From Ardenticatenaceae bacterium (GTDB taxonomy: Bacteria > Chloroflexota > Anaerolineae > Promineifilales > Promineifilaceae), in assembly GCA_030065875.1 (NCBI GenBank), contig JASJCR010000019.1:62001-126000 (forward strand): DNA of 64,000 bases. The letters are read 5' to 3'. The position numbers and the translations under genes were made by a program. Of the stretch, positions 47,161-56,325 are shown one piece after another. Position 1 is the stretch's first letter, and every line of letters starts with the position of its first letter. The notes below the pieces were generated by a model that was given only the letters and a program-made list of their open reading frames with translations, made no database searches and was not told the DNA's origin.

Positions 47161-48118
47161 ACGCTTTGACAAAATCCAACCAGGCCGGAGCCGGCTGGAA
47201 CCCCAACTTTAAATTGAGGTCATACATCGGGTTATTTTCTTCGTTATCGGTTTCAATTGTTTTGGCCCCCAACGCTTTGGTGGCCGCAATTGATTTAACT
47301 TTGAGAGCTAGGGCGATACCGCGTCTGCGGTATCCCTGCAGGGTGCCGGTTAGACCGGTCATCCAAAGGCCAGTAGCCCGATTTTCGGGAAATGCGCCGC
47401 TCATACCCACGTAGCGGTCACCATCCAGGGCGATAAAAACCGATTCCGGTGTAAAAATTTTGCTTTCAACAAACGATTTTTGAAATTCCTCAAAGGTGTT
47501 GGGGTTGTACTCCCCGGGCATTGGCACGTCTTTCATGAGGTGATGCTCGACGAGGTCGTAAAATTTGTAAATCGCCTGATCATCTTTATCCTGCAAATCT
47601 TTTAGCGACGCCAGCCGAATTTTTTCCGCTTCCATTCGACTGACAGCTGCTTCAAAATCGGTGGGGTCAAACGTTTCCAGGTCAAGCAGAGAGCGAGGGA
47701 AGCGCATGTTTCGCTCAAAGCCCATTTTTGCCAGCCACGCCAGCGCCCCAAGCTGGTCTTCTCGGGTCTCGGTCTCCAGCAGCTTGGGCTGGAGATCGTT
47801 TGCGGCAATTCTGTTTAAAACAAGATCGTAAAAAGCGGTGGCGATCCCCTGACGGCGCGCTTCCGGAAGAACGTTTAAGTTAAAATTAATCCGATCTCGC
47901 TCTTTTAAGTAGCGCGGTTCTCGCAGGTACCCAACGGCCGCCGGCTTTCCTTTTAAAGTGACCATGTATCTCTCAAAAAGGAGCGATTTTTGCCGATTTT
48001 TGTCGTTGCGCTTAATTTCCGAAACCTCTACTAAGTATTCCGGCCAACAGGCGTTGTAAATCTCGGCCATCGTTTCATATGACTGTTGGGAATAATCAAA
48101 TGGTTGAATATCAATCAT
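47156..48118 (-). CDS. Tandem GNAT-like acetyltransferase
   Basis: LPEARRQGIATAFYDLVL and GTLQGYRRRGIALALKVKSI...NEENNPMYDLNLKLGF. Confidence 0.85.
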   Translation of the reverse strand: MIDIQPFDYSQQSYETMAEIYNACWPEYLVEVSEIKRNDKNRQKSLLFERYMVTLKGKPAAVGYLREPRYLKERDRINFNLNVLPEARRQGIATAFYDLVLNRIAANDLQPKLLETETREDQLGALAWLAKMGFERNMRFPRSLLDLETFDPTDFEAAVSRMEAEKIRLASLKDLQDKDDQAIYKFYDLVEHHLMKDVPMPGEYNPNTFEEFQKSFVESKIFTPESVFIALDGDRYVGMSGAFPENRATGLWMTGLTGTLQGYRRRGIALALKVKSIAATKALGAKTIETDNEENNPMYDLNLKLGFQPAPAWLDFVKAY

Positions 48119-48281
48119 GGTTTACCTGCCTCATTTTTCAAGCGGGATAAATTACAGAGGATTAATCGCCTGTGATATTACCATTTTTTAATCGACGTGA
48201 CCGTCTTGTCGGCGCGCCAAGAGCGCCTGGCGAGCATGGGCAATTTTCACAAATTAACCGTGCGTCGTTTGTGCAAATTGC

Positions 48282-48325
48282 TTGACAGTCTCCGTTAACC
48301 GTGATACGATGTGACCGGTCACATC
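48282..48325 (+). promoter_or_regulatory. Promoter with LacI-type operator
   Basis: TTGACA - 17 nt - TACGAT; 18-bp perfect palindrome GATGTGACCGGTCACATC with central CG at 48308-48325. Confidence 0.85.
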
Positions 48326-48415
48326 ACTCGTGTTAACTCTATCACTTTTTTAAAGACAGGCAACAAATTCAGGCTTTTTGGGTAAGAATTACCCCATTTT
48401 AGAAAATTCCCTGCT

Positions 48416-49459
48416 ATGCCCCGATCCAAAGTTACGATCCGCGACGTTGCATCCTATGCTGGTGTTTCACGCCAGACCGTCTCCCGGGTCATAAACGCCA
48501 GTGAGAAAGTAACGTCGGAAACGCGAGCACGGGTCCTGGCCGCCATCGAACAGCTCGGCTATCAGCCCAATGCCGTGGCCCGCTCGATGGCCCGCGGCCG
48601 GACAGGGATGCTGGCCTGTATCGCTCCTAATGTGACCGACTATACCTTTGCTACAATTATTGAAGGAGCTCAAGCCGTTGCTCGCAGCCAGGGGTATTTT
48701 CTTCTTTCCACCACCGCTCCCGATGGAGAAACTTTTGATTACCTGATGGACCAGCTGGTTAAAAGCGGCCGGGTTGACGGCCTGATCGTGATTCAGCCCT
48801 ATATCGAAGATCCCTCCCACGGGGTTCCGGCCGGCTGCCCTACTATTTTTGCCGGCGGCGGCGCTCACGCCAATCAACAGGTCGGCGGCAGCGTGGTGCT
48901 GGACGACATGGCGGCCGGCTACACCGCAACCAAACACCTGATCCAGCTGGGGCATCAATCAATCGGGATGATTACCGGCCCCCTGGGTGAAGTGTGCGTG
49001 CAGAATCGAATGACCGGTTTTGAAAACGCGCTGGAAGACAGCGGATTGGAGTCAAACCCGGAATTGATTGTGGAAGGCGACTGGACAGCTTCCTCTGGAT
49101 ATCATATCTTTCGCGAACTGTGGTTAAATCGCGAAAATCGCCCCACCGCCCTGTTTGTCCAAAATGATTCGATGGCCGTTGGCGTGCTGCATGCCGCTGA
49201 AGAACTGGCCCTCCACATTCCCGAACAACTCTCAATTATCGGGATAGACGATATTCCCCTGGCACCCTATTTCCACCCACCGTTGACGACCCTGCGCCAG
49301 GATTTTGCTGAAATTGGACGCTCTGCCGCCCGCATGTTAATTAGCGCCATCGAACAAAAACAAACCCTTCAGCGGCACGAGCAGATTGAGGCGGCCCTGA
49401 TCCAACGACAATCAACCGGACGCTATCACAAAAAAGTCGCCTTAAATCAGGCATTTTGA
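48416..49459 (+). CDS. LacI-family transcriptional regulator
   Basis: VTIRDVASYAGVSRQTVSRVINASEKVTSETRARVLAAIEQLGYQPNAVARSM. Confidence 0.96.
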   Translation: MPRSKVTIRDVASYAGVSRQTVSRVINASEKVTSETRARVLAAIEQLGYQPNAVARSMARGRTGMLACIAPNVTDYTFATIIEGAQAVARSQGYFLLSTTAPDGETFDYLMDQLVKSGRVDGLIVIQPYIEDPSHGVPAGCPTIFAGGGAHANQQVGGSVVLDDMAAGYTATKHLIQLGHQSIGMITGPLGEVCVQNRMTGFENALEDSGLESNPELIVEGDWTASSGYHIFRELWLNRENRPTALFVQNDSMAVGVLHAAEELALHIPEQLSIIGIDDIPLAPYFHPPLTTLRQDFAEIGRSAARMLISAIEQKQTLQRHEQIEAALIQRQSTGRYHKKVALNQAF

Positions 49460-49597
49460 GATAGCCTTCGAGCAGCAAGAAATCCACGATAAAAGGAGGT
49501 GATGCAGAAAACCCAAAATTATAAAAAGCCCTTTATGACCATTTCTGTTTTAGGACAGGAAGAATAAAAAATATATTTTGAAAGGAGAATGTCCAAG

Positions 49598-51007
49598 ATG
49601 AACTTAAAGAAATTGAACATTTTTGCCTGGCTGATTATCCTGGCGATGATCGTCGTGGCTTGTGGTGGGGGAGATGCCCCTCCTCCGGCTGAAGAAGCAG
49701 CCGAAGAAACCACCGAAGAAGTGGTTGAAGAGGAAGCACCGGAAGAAGAAGAAATGCCAGAAGAAGAAGCCGAAGAAGCCATGGAAGAGGAGATGGCTGA
49801 CGGCATTACCTTACGCTGGCGGACCCGTCCGGATAACCAGGCTGAAATCGATGTGTATCAGGCCGTGTCCGACGGCATCGCCATCGAGGGCGTAACGCTT
49901 GATTACGAGCCGGGTGGTTCAGAAGGAACGAGCTATCAGGACGTGCTGCGCACCGAGCTAGCGGCCGGCACCGCACCGGACGTCTTCTGGATTCCGGGAA
50001 CCGACGTGGCTGACTTCGCCAATCGCGGTCTGATTCTGGACATGCGGTCTCTGGCCGACGCCACCGATGGGTACAGCGACAGCGACTTTTATCCGGGGCC
50101 GATGTTCCACCTGACCTTTAATCCGGAAACCGGCAACACTGGCGAGACGCTGTGGGGCCTGCCGCGTGACGTGTCGACGTTTGCCCTGTATCTGAACCTC
50201 GACCTGCTGGCCGAGTCCGGCGCGGCGGATCCGCGCGAACTGGCGGCCAACGGCGAGTGGAATTGGGATACCTTCCTGGAAGTGGCCATCGCCATCAACG
50301 CCCTGGGTGACGATATCGACGGTTACGGGCAGAACGCCTGGTGGGGTCCGTATGGTTACTGGCTGAATGCGGCCGGGGGCGGGTTCTTCAACGAAGATCG
50401 CACCTCCTGCGCCCTGAATACGCCTGAATCGCTGGCCGGTCTGGAGTTTGAAAGCCGGATCTACAACGAGTTTGACGTGGCCGTGCCCTACGGTGAGGAC
50501 AGCGAGCCGCCGTTCCTGGCCGGCAAGGTGGGCATGTTCCAGAACGGCCGCTGGGCCACCCCTGGTGCCCGCGCCAGCGCCGACTTCAACTGGGACGTGG
50601 TCAAGCTGCCTGACGGCCCGGCCGGTCCGAGCAACTGGCTCTTCTGGGGTGCTTACGTCGTCAACGCCAACACCGAAAATCCGGAAGCTGCCTGGGCGCT
50701 GGTCCAGGAACTGACCTCGGCCGACGTACAGGCCACGATTTCCGAGCTGGGCGCCAACGTCCCCAGCCGGGTGAGCCAGGATGCGCTGGATGCATTCCTG
50801 ACCTTCACTCCTCCGGACAACAACCAGGCGTTCCTGGACGGTCTGGCCGAGAATCCAGCCACTGAAGGTCCGCTGTGGGCCGGCAGCTGGCCGGAGTACG
50901 ATGCGATCATGGGACCGGCCGTCACGGCCGTGCTCAACGGCGAGCAGTCGATTGATGACTTTGCCGCCAGCATTTGTGACGAAGCAAACAAGGCGTTTAA
51001 CAATTAA
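49598..51007 (+). CDS. ABC sugar transporter substrate-binding lipoprotein
   Basis: Lipobox IVVACGGG, acidic linker, ELAAGTAPDVFWIPG; start chosen for RBS spacing. Confidence 0.93.
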   Translation: MNLKKLNIFAWLIILAMIVVACGGGDAPPPAEEAAEETTEEVVEEEAPEEEEMPEEEAEEAMEEEMADGITLRWRTRPDNQAEIDVYQAVSDGIAIEGVTLDYEPGGSEGTSYQDVLRTELAAGTAPDVFWIPGTDVADFANRGLILDMRSLADATDGYSDSDFYPGPMFHLTFNPETGNTGETLWGLPRDVSTFALYLNLDLLAESGAADPRELAANGEWNWDTFLEVAIAINALGDDIDGYGQNAWWGPYGYWLNAAGGGFFNEDRTSCALNTPESLAGLEFESRIYNEFDVAVPYGEDSEPPFLAGKVGMFQNGRWATPGARASADFNWDVVKLPDGPAGPSNWLFWGAYVVNANTENPEAAWALVQELTSADVQATISELGANVPSRVSQDALDAFLTFTPPDNNQAFLDGLAENPATEGPLWAGSWPEYDAIMGPAVTAVLNGEQSIDDFAASICDEANKAFNN

Positions 51008-51062
51008 TAACGCCGATCAATATTTTCGGGGTTGGGAGAAATCTCAACGCCGAATTTAAACT

Positions 51063-51098
51063 GGTTGTAGGGCTGGGATTGATCTCAGCCCTACAACC
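51063..51098 (+). repeat. Hairpin GGTTGTAGGGCTG / CAGCCCTACAACC downstream of the SBP gene
   Basis: 13-bp perfect arms, 10-nt loop. Confidence 0.85.
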
Positions 51099-51190
51099 AA
51101 TCAAAACAATTAAAAAAGCGACCATTTTGAGCCAGGCAGATCCGCATTCAGGTGCTGAACTGCCTGACCCAAAATATTAAGTAATGCAAA

Positions 51191-51283
51191 GTCACAAGTT
51201 AAAAGTGCAAAGAGCCTTGCCATAGAGAGAATAATCCTTCTTTTACCTTTAAACTTTTTACTGTGGCCTGCAAAACTTGTGTC
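51191..51283. repeat. Facing complementary heptamer arrays (GTTAAAA GTGCAAA / CTTTTAC CTTTAAA CTTTTTA)
   Basis: 7-bp period on both sides, mutually complementary. Confidence 0.82.
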
Positions 51284-51315
51284 TTTATTGGCGAATGGAA
51301 AAAGTGGGAGGATAG

Positions 51316-52995
51316 ATGAGTTCATCAACCATAGCGACGAAAAAACCGCCATCCGATCAAACGGACATGTTTGTCCAGTTGACCCTTGGATGGCACGTGA
51401 TTACGACGTTGGCCGGATTGGGTGGATTGGCGTATATATGGGTCACGCCAGGATTTTCCATCTGGATTCAGTTAGCCACAACCGTGGCCCTGCTAATTTT
51501 AAGCGGCGGCAGCGTTGCGGCCGTGATGTGGATTGCACGCCGGGAGCATCGCGGCCGGATGGCCTCGCTCCTGGTCAATTATTTGGGATTCATCCTTTCG
51601 GTCATTGGCAGCCTACACGTGTTGGGCATCTTTTTGGGGATTGACCAGTTGGCCAACACGTTTAGCCGAGGTGTTATATGGTTGTTCATCATGTTCCTCG
51701 GGTATGTGGTGGGTACAATCGGCGATCGATTTGAAGGCACAGCTACGCAGCGCCAGTTCCATACGGCCGGCCGTTGGATTGCGATCATCTCGTTTGTGAT
51801 TTTCCTGTTTCGCGTGGGTTTGCTGGAGGGTCTCCAGGGAATTTTCAACAATTTAGTTGATCCGATTGCCATGACGCTGGTCGCCGGCATTTTAATTTTT
51901 GGCTTTTTCTGCTGGGTGATGTGGCGGCGGCCAACCGCTGATTTATTTGGGGTCACCAATACACAAACAGAGATGTTAAATGGCTATCTTTTTCTGACCC
52001 CCAATCTGATCGGTTTTCTGATTTTCTTTGCCGGCCCACTGGTATTCTCTCTCTATGTCAGCTTCACCAATTGGGATGCGTTTGGCACACAGGACTGGGT
52101 TGGTCTGGATAACTATACCAAGCTGCTCAACATCGATTTTGCCGTTCTGGATGCCCCGGATCAGCGGGCCAATGAAATTCTCGACGTGACCATTTACGAT
52201 GAACTCGGCCGCTTCAACCTGTTCGGCCGCAGCTACATCGTGGGCGCCGCGGATAAGCTGTTTTGGATTTCTATCTGGAATACGCTGAAGTTCGCCGTCA
52301 TGGCCGTGCCGCTGAGCGTCATTCCGGCCCTGCTGCTGGCAAATTTACTCAACTCCAAGCTGCCGGGCATGAAATTTTTCCGGGCGGTTTATTTTTTGCC
52401 CAGCGTGGCGGCCGTGGTCGGCATCGCCCTGGTGTGGCAGTGGCTGTACAACTCAACCGTCGGGTACATCAATTACGGCATAACATCGCTGGTCAATTTG
52501 ATCAACATGTTTGGGGCCAGCGTTACCGATCCTGAAATTCGCTGGTTGTCCAATACCGATACGGCACTGCTGTCGGTGGCGATCATGACCGCCTGGCGGC
52601 TGATCGGATTTAACACCGTGCTGTTTTTGGCCGGTCTGCAAAACATTCCCAAGGTCCTTTATGAAGCAGCCACCGTAGACGGGGCCAACGAATATCAGCA
52701 GTTTCGCAACGTGACCGTTCCGCTGCTGGCGCCGACAACCTTTTTTGTCATGATTACCACGGTTGTCACCGCTATGCAGGTCTTTGAGGACATCTTTATC
52801 GTGATGCCGGGGCAGAACCCGGCCGGGCCGGGCAACTCGACCTTAACGATGGTGCTTTACCTGTATCAGAAAGGATTCCAGCGTTTTGAGCAGGGGTACG
52901 CCTCGGCCATCGCCTGGGTGCTTTTCCTGGTGATTTTTGCGGCAACTTTGCTGCAGTTCCAGCGTCAGCGTCGCGGCAGCGGTGCCTATGATTAG
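51316..52995 (+). CDS. ABC sugar transporter permease (MalF-type) with N-terminal TM extension
   Basis: Canonical start-like FLTPNLIGFLIFFAGPLVFSLYVSFTNWD only at about residue 220; EAATVDGANEYQQFRNVTVPLL. Confidence 0.93.
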   Translation: MSSSTIATKKPPSDQTDMFVQLTLGWHVITTLAGLGGLAYIWVTPGFSIWIQLATTVALLILSGGSVAAVMWIARREHRGRMASLLVNYLGFILSVIGSLHVLGIFLGIDQLANTFSRGVIWLFIMFLGYVVGTIGDRFEGTATQRQFHTAGRWIAIISFVIFLFRVGLLEGLQGIFNNLVDPIAMTLVAGILIFGFFCWVMWRRPTADLFGVTNTQTEMLNGYLFLTPNLIGFLIFFAGPLVFSLYVSFTNWDAFGTQDWVGLDNYTKLLNIDFAVLDAPDQRANEILDVTIYDELGRFNLFGRSYIVGAADKLFWISIWNTLKFAVMAVPLSVIPALLLANLLNSKLPGMKFFRAVYFLPSVAAVVGIALVWQWLYNSTVGYINYGITSLVNLINMFGASVTDPEIRWLSNTDTALLSVAIMTAWRLIGFNTVLFLAGLQNIPKVLYEAATVDGANEYQQFRNVTVPLLAPTTFFVMITTVVTAMQVFEDIFIVMPGQNPAGPGNSTLTMVLYLYQKGFQRFEQGYASAIAWVLFLVIFAATLLQFQRQRRGSGAYD

Positions 52996-53009
52996 TAGAG
53001 AAGAATCGC

Positions 53010-54227
53010 ATGATTAAATCATATAGTTTTTCCCAGTTTCTCAAAAATTCGGCAGTGTATCTCATCCTGTCGGTGTTTGCCTTTTTCATGCTCTTTCCGT
53101 TTCTGTTTATGCTGGCAACGTCGTTCAAGACCCCCAAGGACACATTCAACTATCCTCCCCGTCTGCTGCCGCGTGATGCCGTAACGATAGAACTCGAAGG
53201 GCAAGAAGAGCCGGTTCCGCTCTATTTTGTCGATTATGAAGGGCAGCAGGAAGAGTTTGCACTGGTCCAGGAAGGGGTGCGGATTGGCGTATTTGCCAGT
53301 CCGGACAATCTGGACGAAACCTTTGATCGGCCGATCACCGAGGCCACGGCAGTAGGTGGATTTGTCAACCAGGAAAAAATCGAGATCAACGGGGAAGAGC
53401 TCCCGGTGTGGGAAATTGAGGTCGATGGCGAACCGGTTGAGGTCGTTCAGGTGGGGCAAACCGCCTTTGGTCGCTTTATTGATCCTGAAAATCCGGAACG
53501 GGAGGTCTTGCAAAATGCGCGCCTGAGCACGCCGGTGGAAACGTTCGGATTTCATCCCTCAAATTATGAGGACGTTATCGATTTGCAAAACATGGATCGC
53601 AGCCTGACCAACACCATTTTGGTGACCCTGGGCGTGGTGTTCGGGGTTCTGTTTACCTCGGTGTTGGGTGGGTATGCGTTTGCCCGCCTGAAGTTCCCCG
53701 GCCGGGATCAGCTCTTTGTCGTCTATTTGGGAACGATTATGATTCCTTTTGTCGTGCTGATCACCCCGATGTATCAGCTGATGGTGTGGATTGGCTGGGT
53801 CGACAAAATCGCCTCACTTATTTTCCCGTGGATTTTTAGCGCGTACGGGACGTTTTTGATGCGTCAGTTCTTTATCACCATTCCCAAAGAGGTCGAGGAA
53901 GCGGCGTTGATTGACGGGGCTTCCCGGCTGCAGATTTTGACCCGCATTTTCCTGCCGGCCAGCACACCAGCCCTGGCGACGCTGACGACGTTTATGTTTT
54001 TGTACGCCTGGAACAGCTTCTTCTGGCCGCTGGTGGTGATCAATACCGGCAACTATCAGAACCATGTGCTAACGCTGTCGCTAAACGTGCTGCGCGGCCG
54101 GGCGTCGGACAGTCCCAACCTGATTTTGGCCGGTGCGGCGATTGCCATCCTGCCCCCGATGATTATCTTTATTTTGGGGCAGCGATTCTTTGTCGAAAGC
54201 GCCACGAGCAGCGCTGTGAAAGGCTGA
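53010..54227 (+). CDS. ABC sugar transporter permease (MalG-type) with extracytoplasmic insertion
   Basis: EEAALIDGASRLQILTRIFLPASTPALATL; about 130-aa insertion after TM1. Confidence 0.93.
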   Translation: MIKSYSFSQFLKNSAVYLILSVFAFFMLFPFLFMLATSFKTPKDTFNYPPRLLPRDAVTIELEGQEEPVPLYFVDYEGQQEEFALVQEGVRIGVFASPDNLDETFDRPITEATAVGGFVNQEKIEINGEELPVWEIEVDGEPVEVVQVGQTAFGRFIDPENPEREVLQNARLSTPVETFGFHPSNYEDVIDLQNMDRSLTNTILVTLGVVFGVLFTSVLGGYAFARLKFPGRDQLFVVYLGTIMIPFVVLITPMYQLMVWIGWVDKIASLIFPWIFSAYGTFLMRQFFITIPKEVEEAALIDGASRLQILTRIFLPASTPALATLTTFMFLYAWNSFFWPLVVINTGNYQNHVLTLSLNVLRGRASDSPNLILAGAAIAILPPMIIFILGQRFFVESATSSAVKG

Positions 54228-54228
54228 T

Positions 54229-54297
54229 TAATTTCTAACTGCCAATCGCCATTAGCTAATAGCTATTTACCGTTAGCAAGTAGCTATTAGCAATTTT
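54229..54297. repeat. Heptamer array CTAACTG CCAATCG CCATTAG CTAATAG CTATTTA CCGTTAG CAAGTAG CTATTAG CAATTTT
   Basis: Nine consecutive 7-bp units. Confidence 0.95.
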
Positions 54298-54890
54298 CTT
54301 AGGCCATTGACAAACGCCTTTTTGCCCCCTCTCGACGGGTGGCGGATATAGGTGTGGGGTAGATCGAGCTGCTGCAGCTGTTTTTCCGCCTTGCGGCCGA
54401 CGGCCGCGATTGTGCGCGGTTGAAAAATTTGAATTAGGTCATAAATAAACGGCCGTCCAAACGCCAGTTCATCGGCTTTGGGCGGCCGATTGCTTTGGGT
54501 ATTTCCCGGCAGGTGGGGATGAAAGGGAAAGGCGTTCCAGCAAAGCGGCACGACGTCAAGGGTGGCGAATGTTTCCCAAACGATGGTGGCTGACTGTTCA
54601 CTTTGATTGGAATCGATTAAAAAGCGCCGGGACCTCCGGGCAAAGTAGGGGTGGGTTTTGACAATTCGAGGGCTGGTAAAGGGGATTCCCGTCAGGCGGC
54701 CGCCGAGGTAGCCTGGCGCTTCACCAACAAGCAGAAGTGATGGGGATTGAGTTTGCATGATCGAGAGGTAGCCACTCAAATTTTTCCGAAGAGATGATTC
54801 GCCATAAAAATTGACATAATCTTTTGACGAAAGCTCTGATGTTGTCAGTTTGTCGACAAACCGATCGATCATAAGATGAATTTGGCTCAT
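54273..54890 (-). CDS. Uracil-DNA glycosylase superfamily protein
   Basis: LLLVGEAPGYLGGRLTGIPFTS and RHPSRGGKKAFVNGL. Confidence 0.8.
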   Translation of the reverse strand: MSQIHLMIDRFVDKLTTSELSSKDYVNFYGESSLRKNLSGYLSIMQTQSPSLLLVGEAPGYLGGRLTGIPFTSPRIVKTHPYFARRSRRFLIDSNQSEQSATIVWETFATLDVVPLCWNAFPFHPHLPGNTQSNRPPKADELAFGRPFIYDLIQIFQPRTIAAVGRKAEKQLQQLDLPHTYIRHPSRGGKKAFVNGLRKLLIATC

Positions 54891-54923
54891 TCACCGCCTT
54901 GATGCGCTGATGGGGGCTGACAC

Positions 54924-54975
54924 AAAAACCCCCTTCCTTACTTTCACAGCTCTCGCGGCTCTAGTCGGAAGGGGG
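54924..54975 (-). terminator. Rho-independent terminator for the eRF1-like gene
   Basis: Minus strand CCCCCTTCC..GGAAGGGGG followed by TTTTTG. Confidence 0.7.
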
Positions 54976-54996
54976 AAGAGGGATAGATAAGAAAGT

Positions 54997-56103
54997 TTAA
55001 TATCTGAGGATCGCGCCGATTTTTCCGGACTCCTCAAGCTCTTCATTTTCACTGATGAGTTCGACATGTCCTCCTTGAGACAGGGTGCGTTCCACGGCCG
55101 CTTCCACCACATCTTCGACTCGCTGTGGCTGTCCGGCCGCTTCCGGTTGATCGATCACCAATTCTGACGATAAGAAGCCGGTATCCTGATAGCTGTATCC
55201 TTTTTGGCGAAATCCATCACTAATAATCAGGGTCTTCACGCGCCCTTCAAAAACCGCTTTCAAAGTTGGATCGAGGGTTAACACACCGTTCCCTCCACTT
55301 TTGGCGCGATCAATCATCTCGCGCACCAGAGAAGCTTCGCGGCGGGCGTTGGTTTCCCCCAGCAGGGCAATCGATTTTTGCTGTACCTCGAGTTCTGGGG
55401 CATCCATATCGATATTAAACTGCCCGGCAATGCACGCCTGGAGCTGGCGGGGCAGCTGCAGCTGAAAATAGCTAATCGTTTCCGCAGCGCCGCCTAAAAA
55501 CAGCCGTCGAATGGGGTGACCTTCAAAAAACCCGGCCGCGGCCGAAGCCGCTTCACGGGAGTTGCGCTGCCAGGTTTCGAGTACGTGGCGGCTGCCGTCG
55601 CTGCCTCCCTTGAGCCCGACCGCTGAAGACCCGGCCCCAGCTTTTAATTTGCGATTTTCTTCGCCCATATATCCATCGCTGTCTACGCAGTGGCCTAAAT
55701 GGTAAGCGTAAAAACGGGCTCCCAGGCGGTCGATGAGGATAACCCCATAGTGCCCATAATGATCAAGCAAATGGGCCAGCGGTTTGACGTGCGGTTTGCT
55801 GCTGGTGCGGATGCGATTGCGAAATGAGACGTAAGTGGGAATGACGCGCCATAAACCCTCGGCCGCACATGAAAAAATCGCTAAACCTGAGGGCTTCCAA
55901 TCAAACTCCCGATCGAGATAAGTTTCAATTTTTTCAACATCCTCCTCAAATATATCCGGAAGCGTTTTGAGTAAATTTTTGGCTTTTAGGCGAATCACTT
56001 CCTGTGGCTCCTGCCCAATATCTGTGTTGAGATAGAGAGTAATCACCTGGGATTGTGCAGCTGTAAAGTTGAGCAGCTCCTGAAATTCCTGGTTTGAGAA
56101 CAT
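54997..56103 (-). CDS. Bacterial eRF1/Vms1-like (baeRF-type) protein
   Basis: N-terminal ITLYLNTD, C-terminal eRF1 domain 3-like VELISENEELEESGKIGAILRY. Confidence 0.75.
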   Translation of the reverse strand: MFSNQEFQELLNFTAAQSQVITLYLNTDIGQEPQEVIRLKAKNLLKTLPDIFEEDVEKIETYLDREFDWKPSGLAIFSCAAEGLWRVIPTYVSFRNRIRTSSKPHVKPLAHLLDHYGHYGVILIDRLGARFYAYHLGHCVDSDGYMGEENRKLKAGAGSSAVGLKGGSDGSRHVLETWQRNSREAASAAAGFFEGHPIRRLFLGGAAETISYFQLQLPRQLQACIAGQFNIDMDAPELEVQQKSIALLGETNARREASLVREMIDRAKSGGNGVLTLDPTLKAVFEGRVKTLIISDGFRQKGYSYQDTGFLSSELVIDQPEAAGQPQRVEDVVEAAVERTLSQGGHVELISENEELEESGKIGAILRY

Positions 56104-56325
56104 TAGTAACCTCCTGGTGATTTCATTGTCAGTGCGGCTTGAAGCAGCTTCTGGTGTGTTTAGGCCGCAGTGTGTATGGCGCTCTCCTTCTATTTTATGA
56201 CAAAACTACCGCTTGAGTAAAGAAAAGATGGTCTCATCCTAGTTTTTACCGATTGCGAACGAAATTTGGATGATAACACAGCAGATGAGCTGAGGGGTCA
56301 TCTGCTGTGCACATTGATGGGTTCT

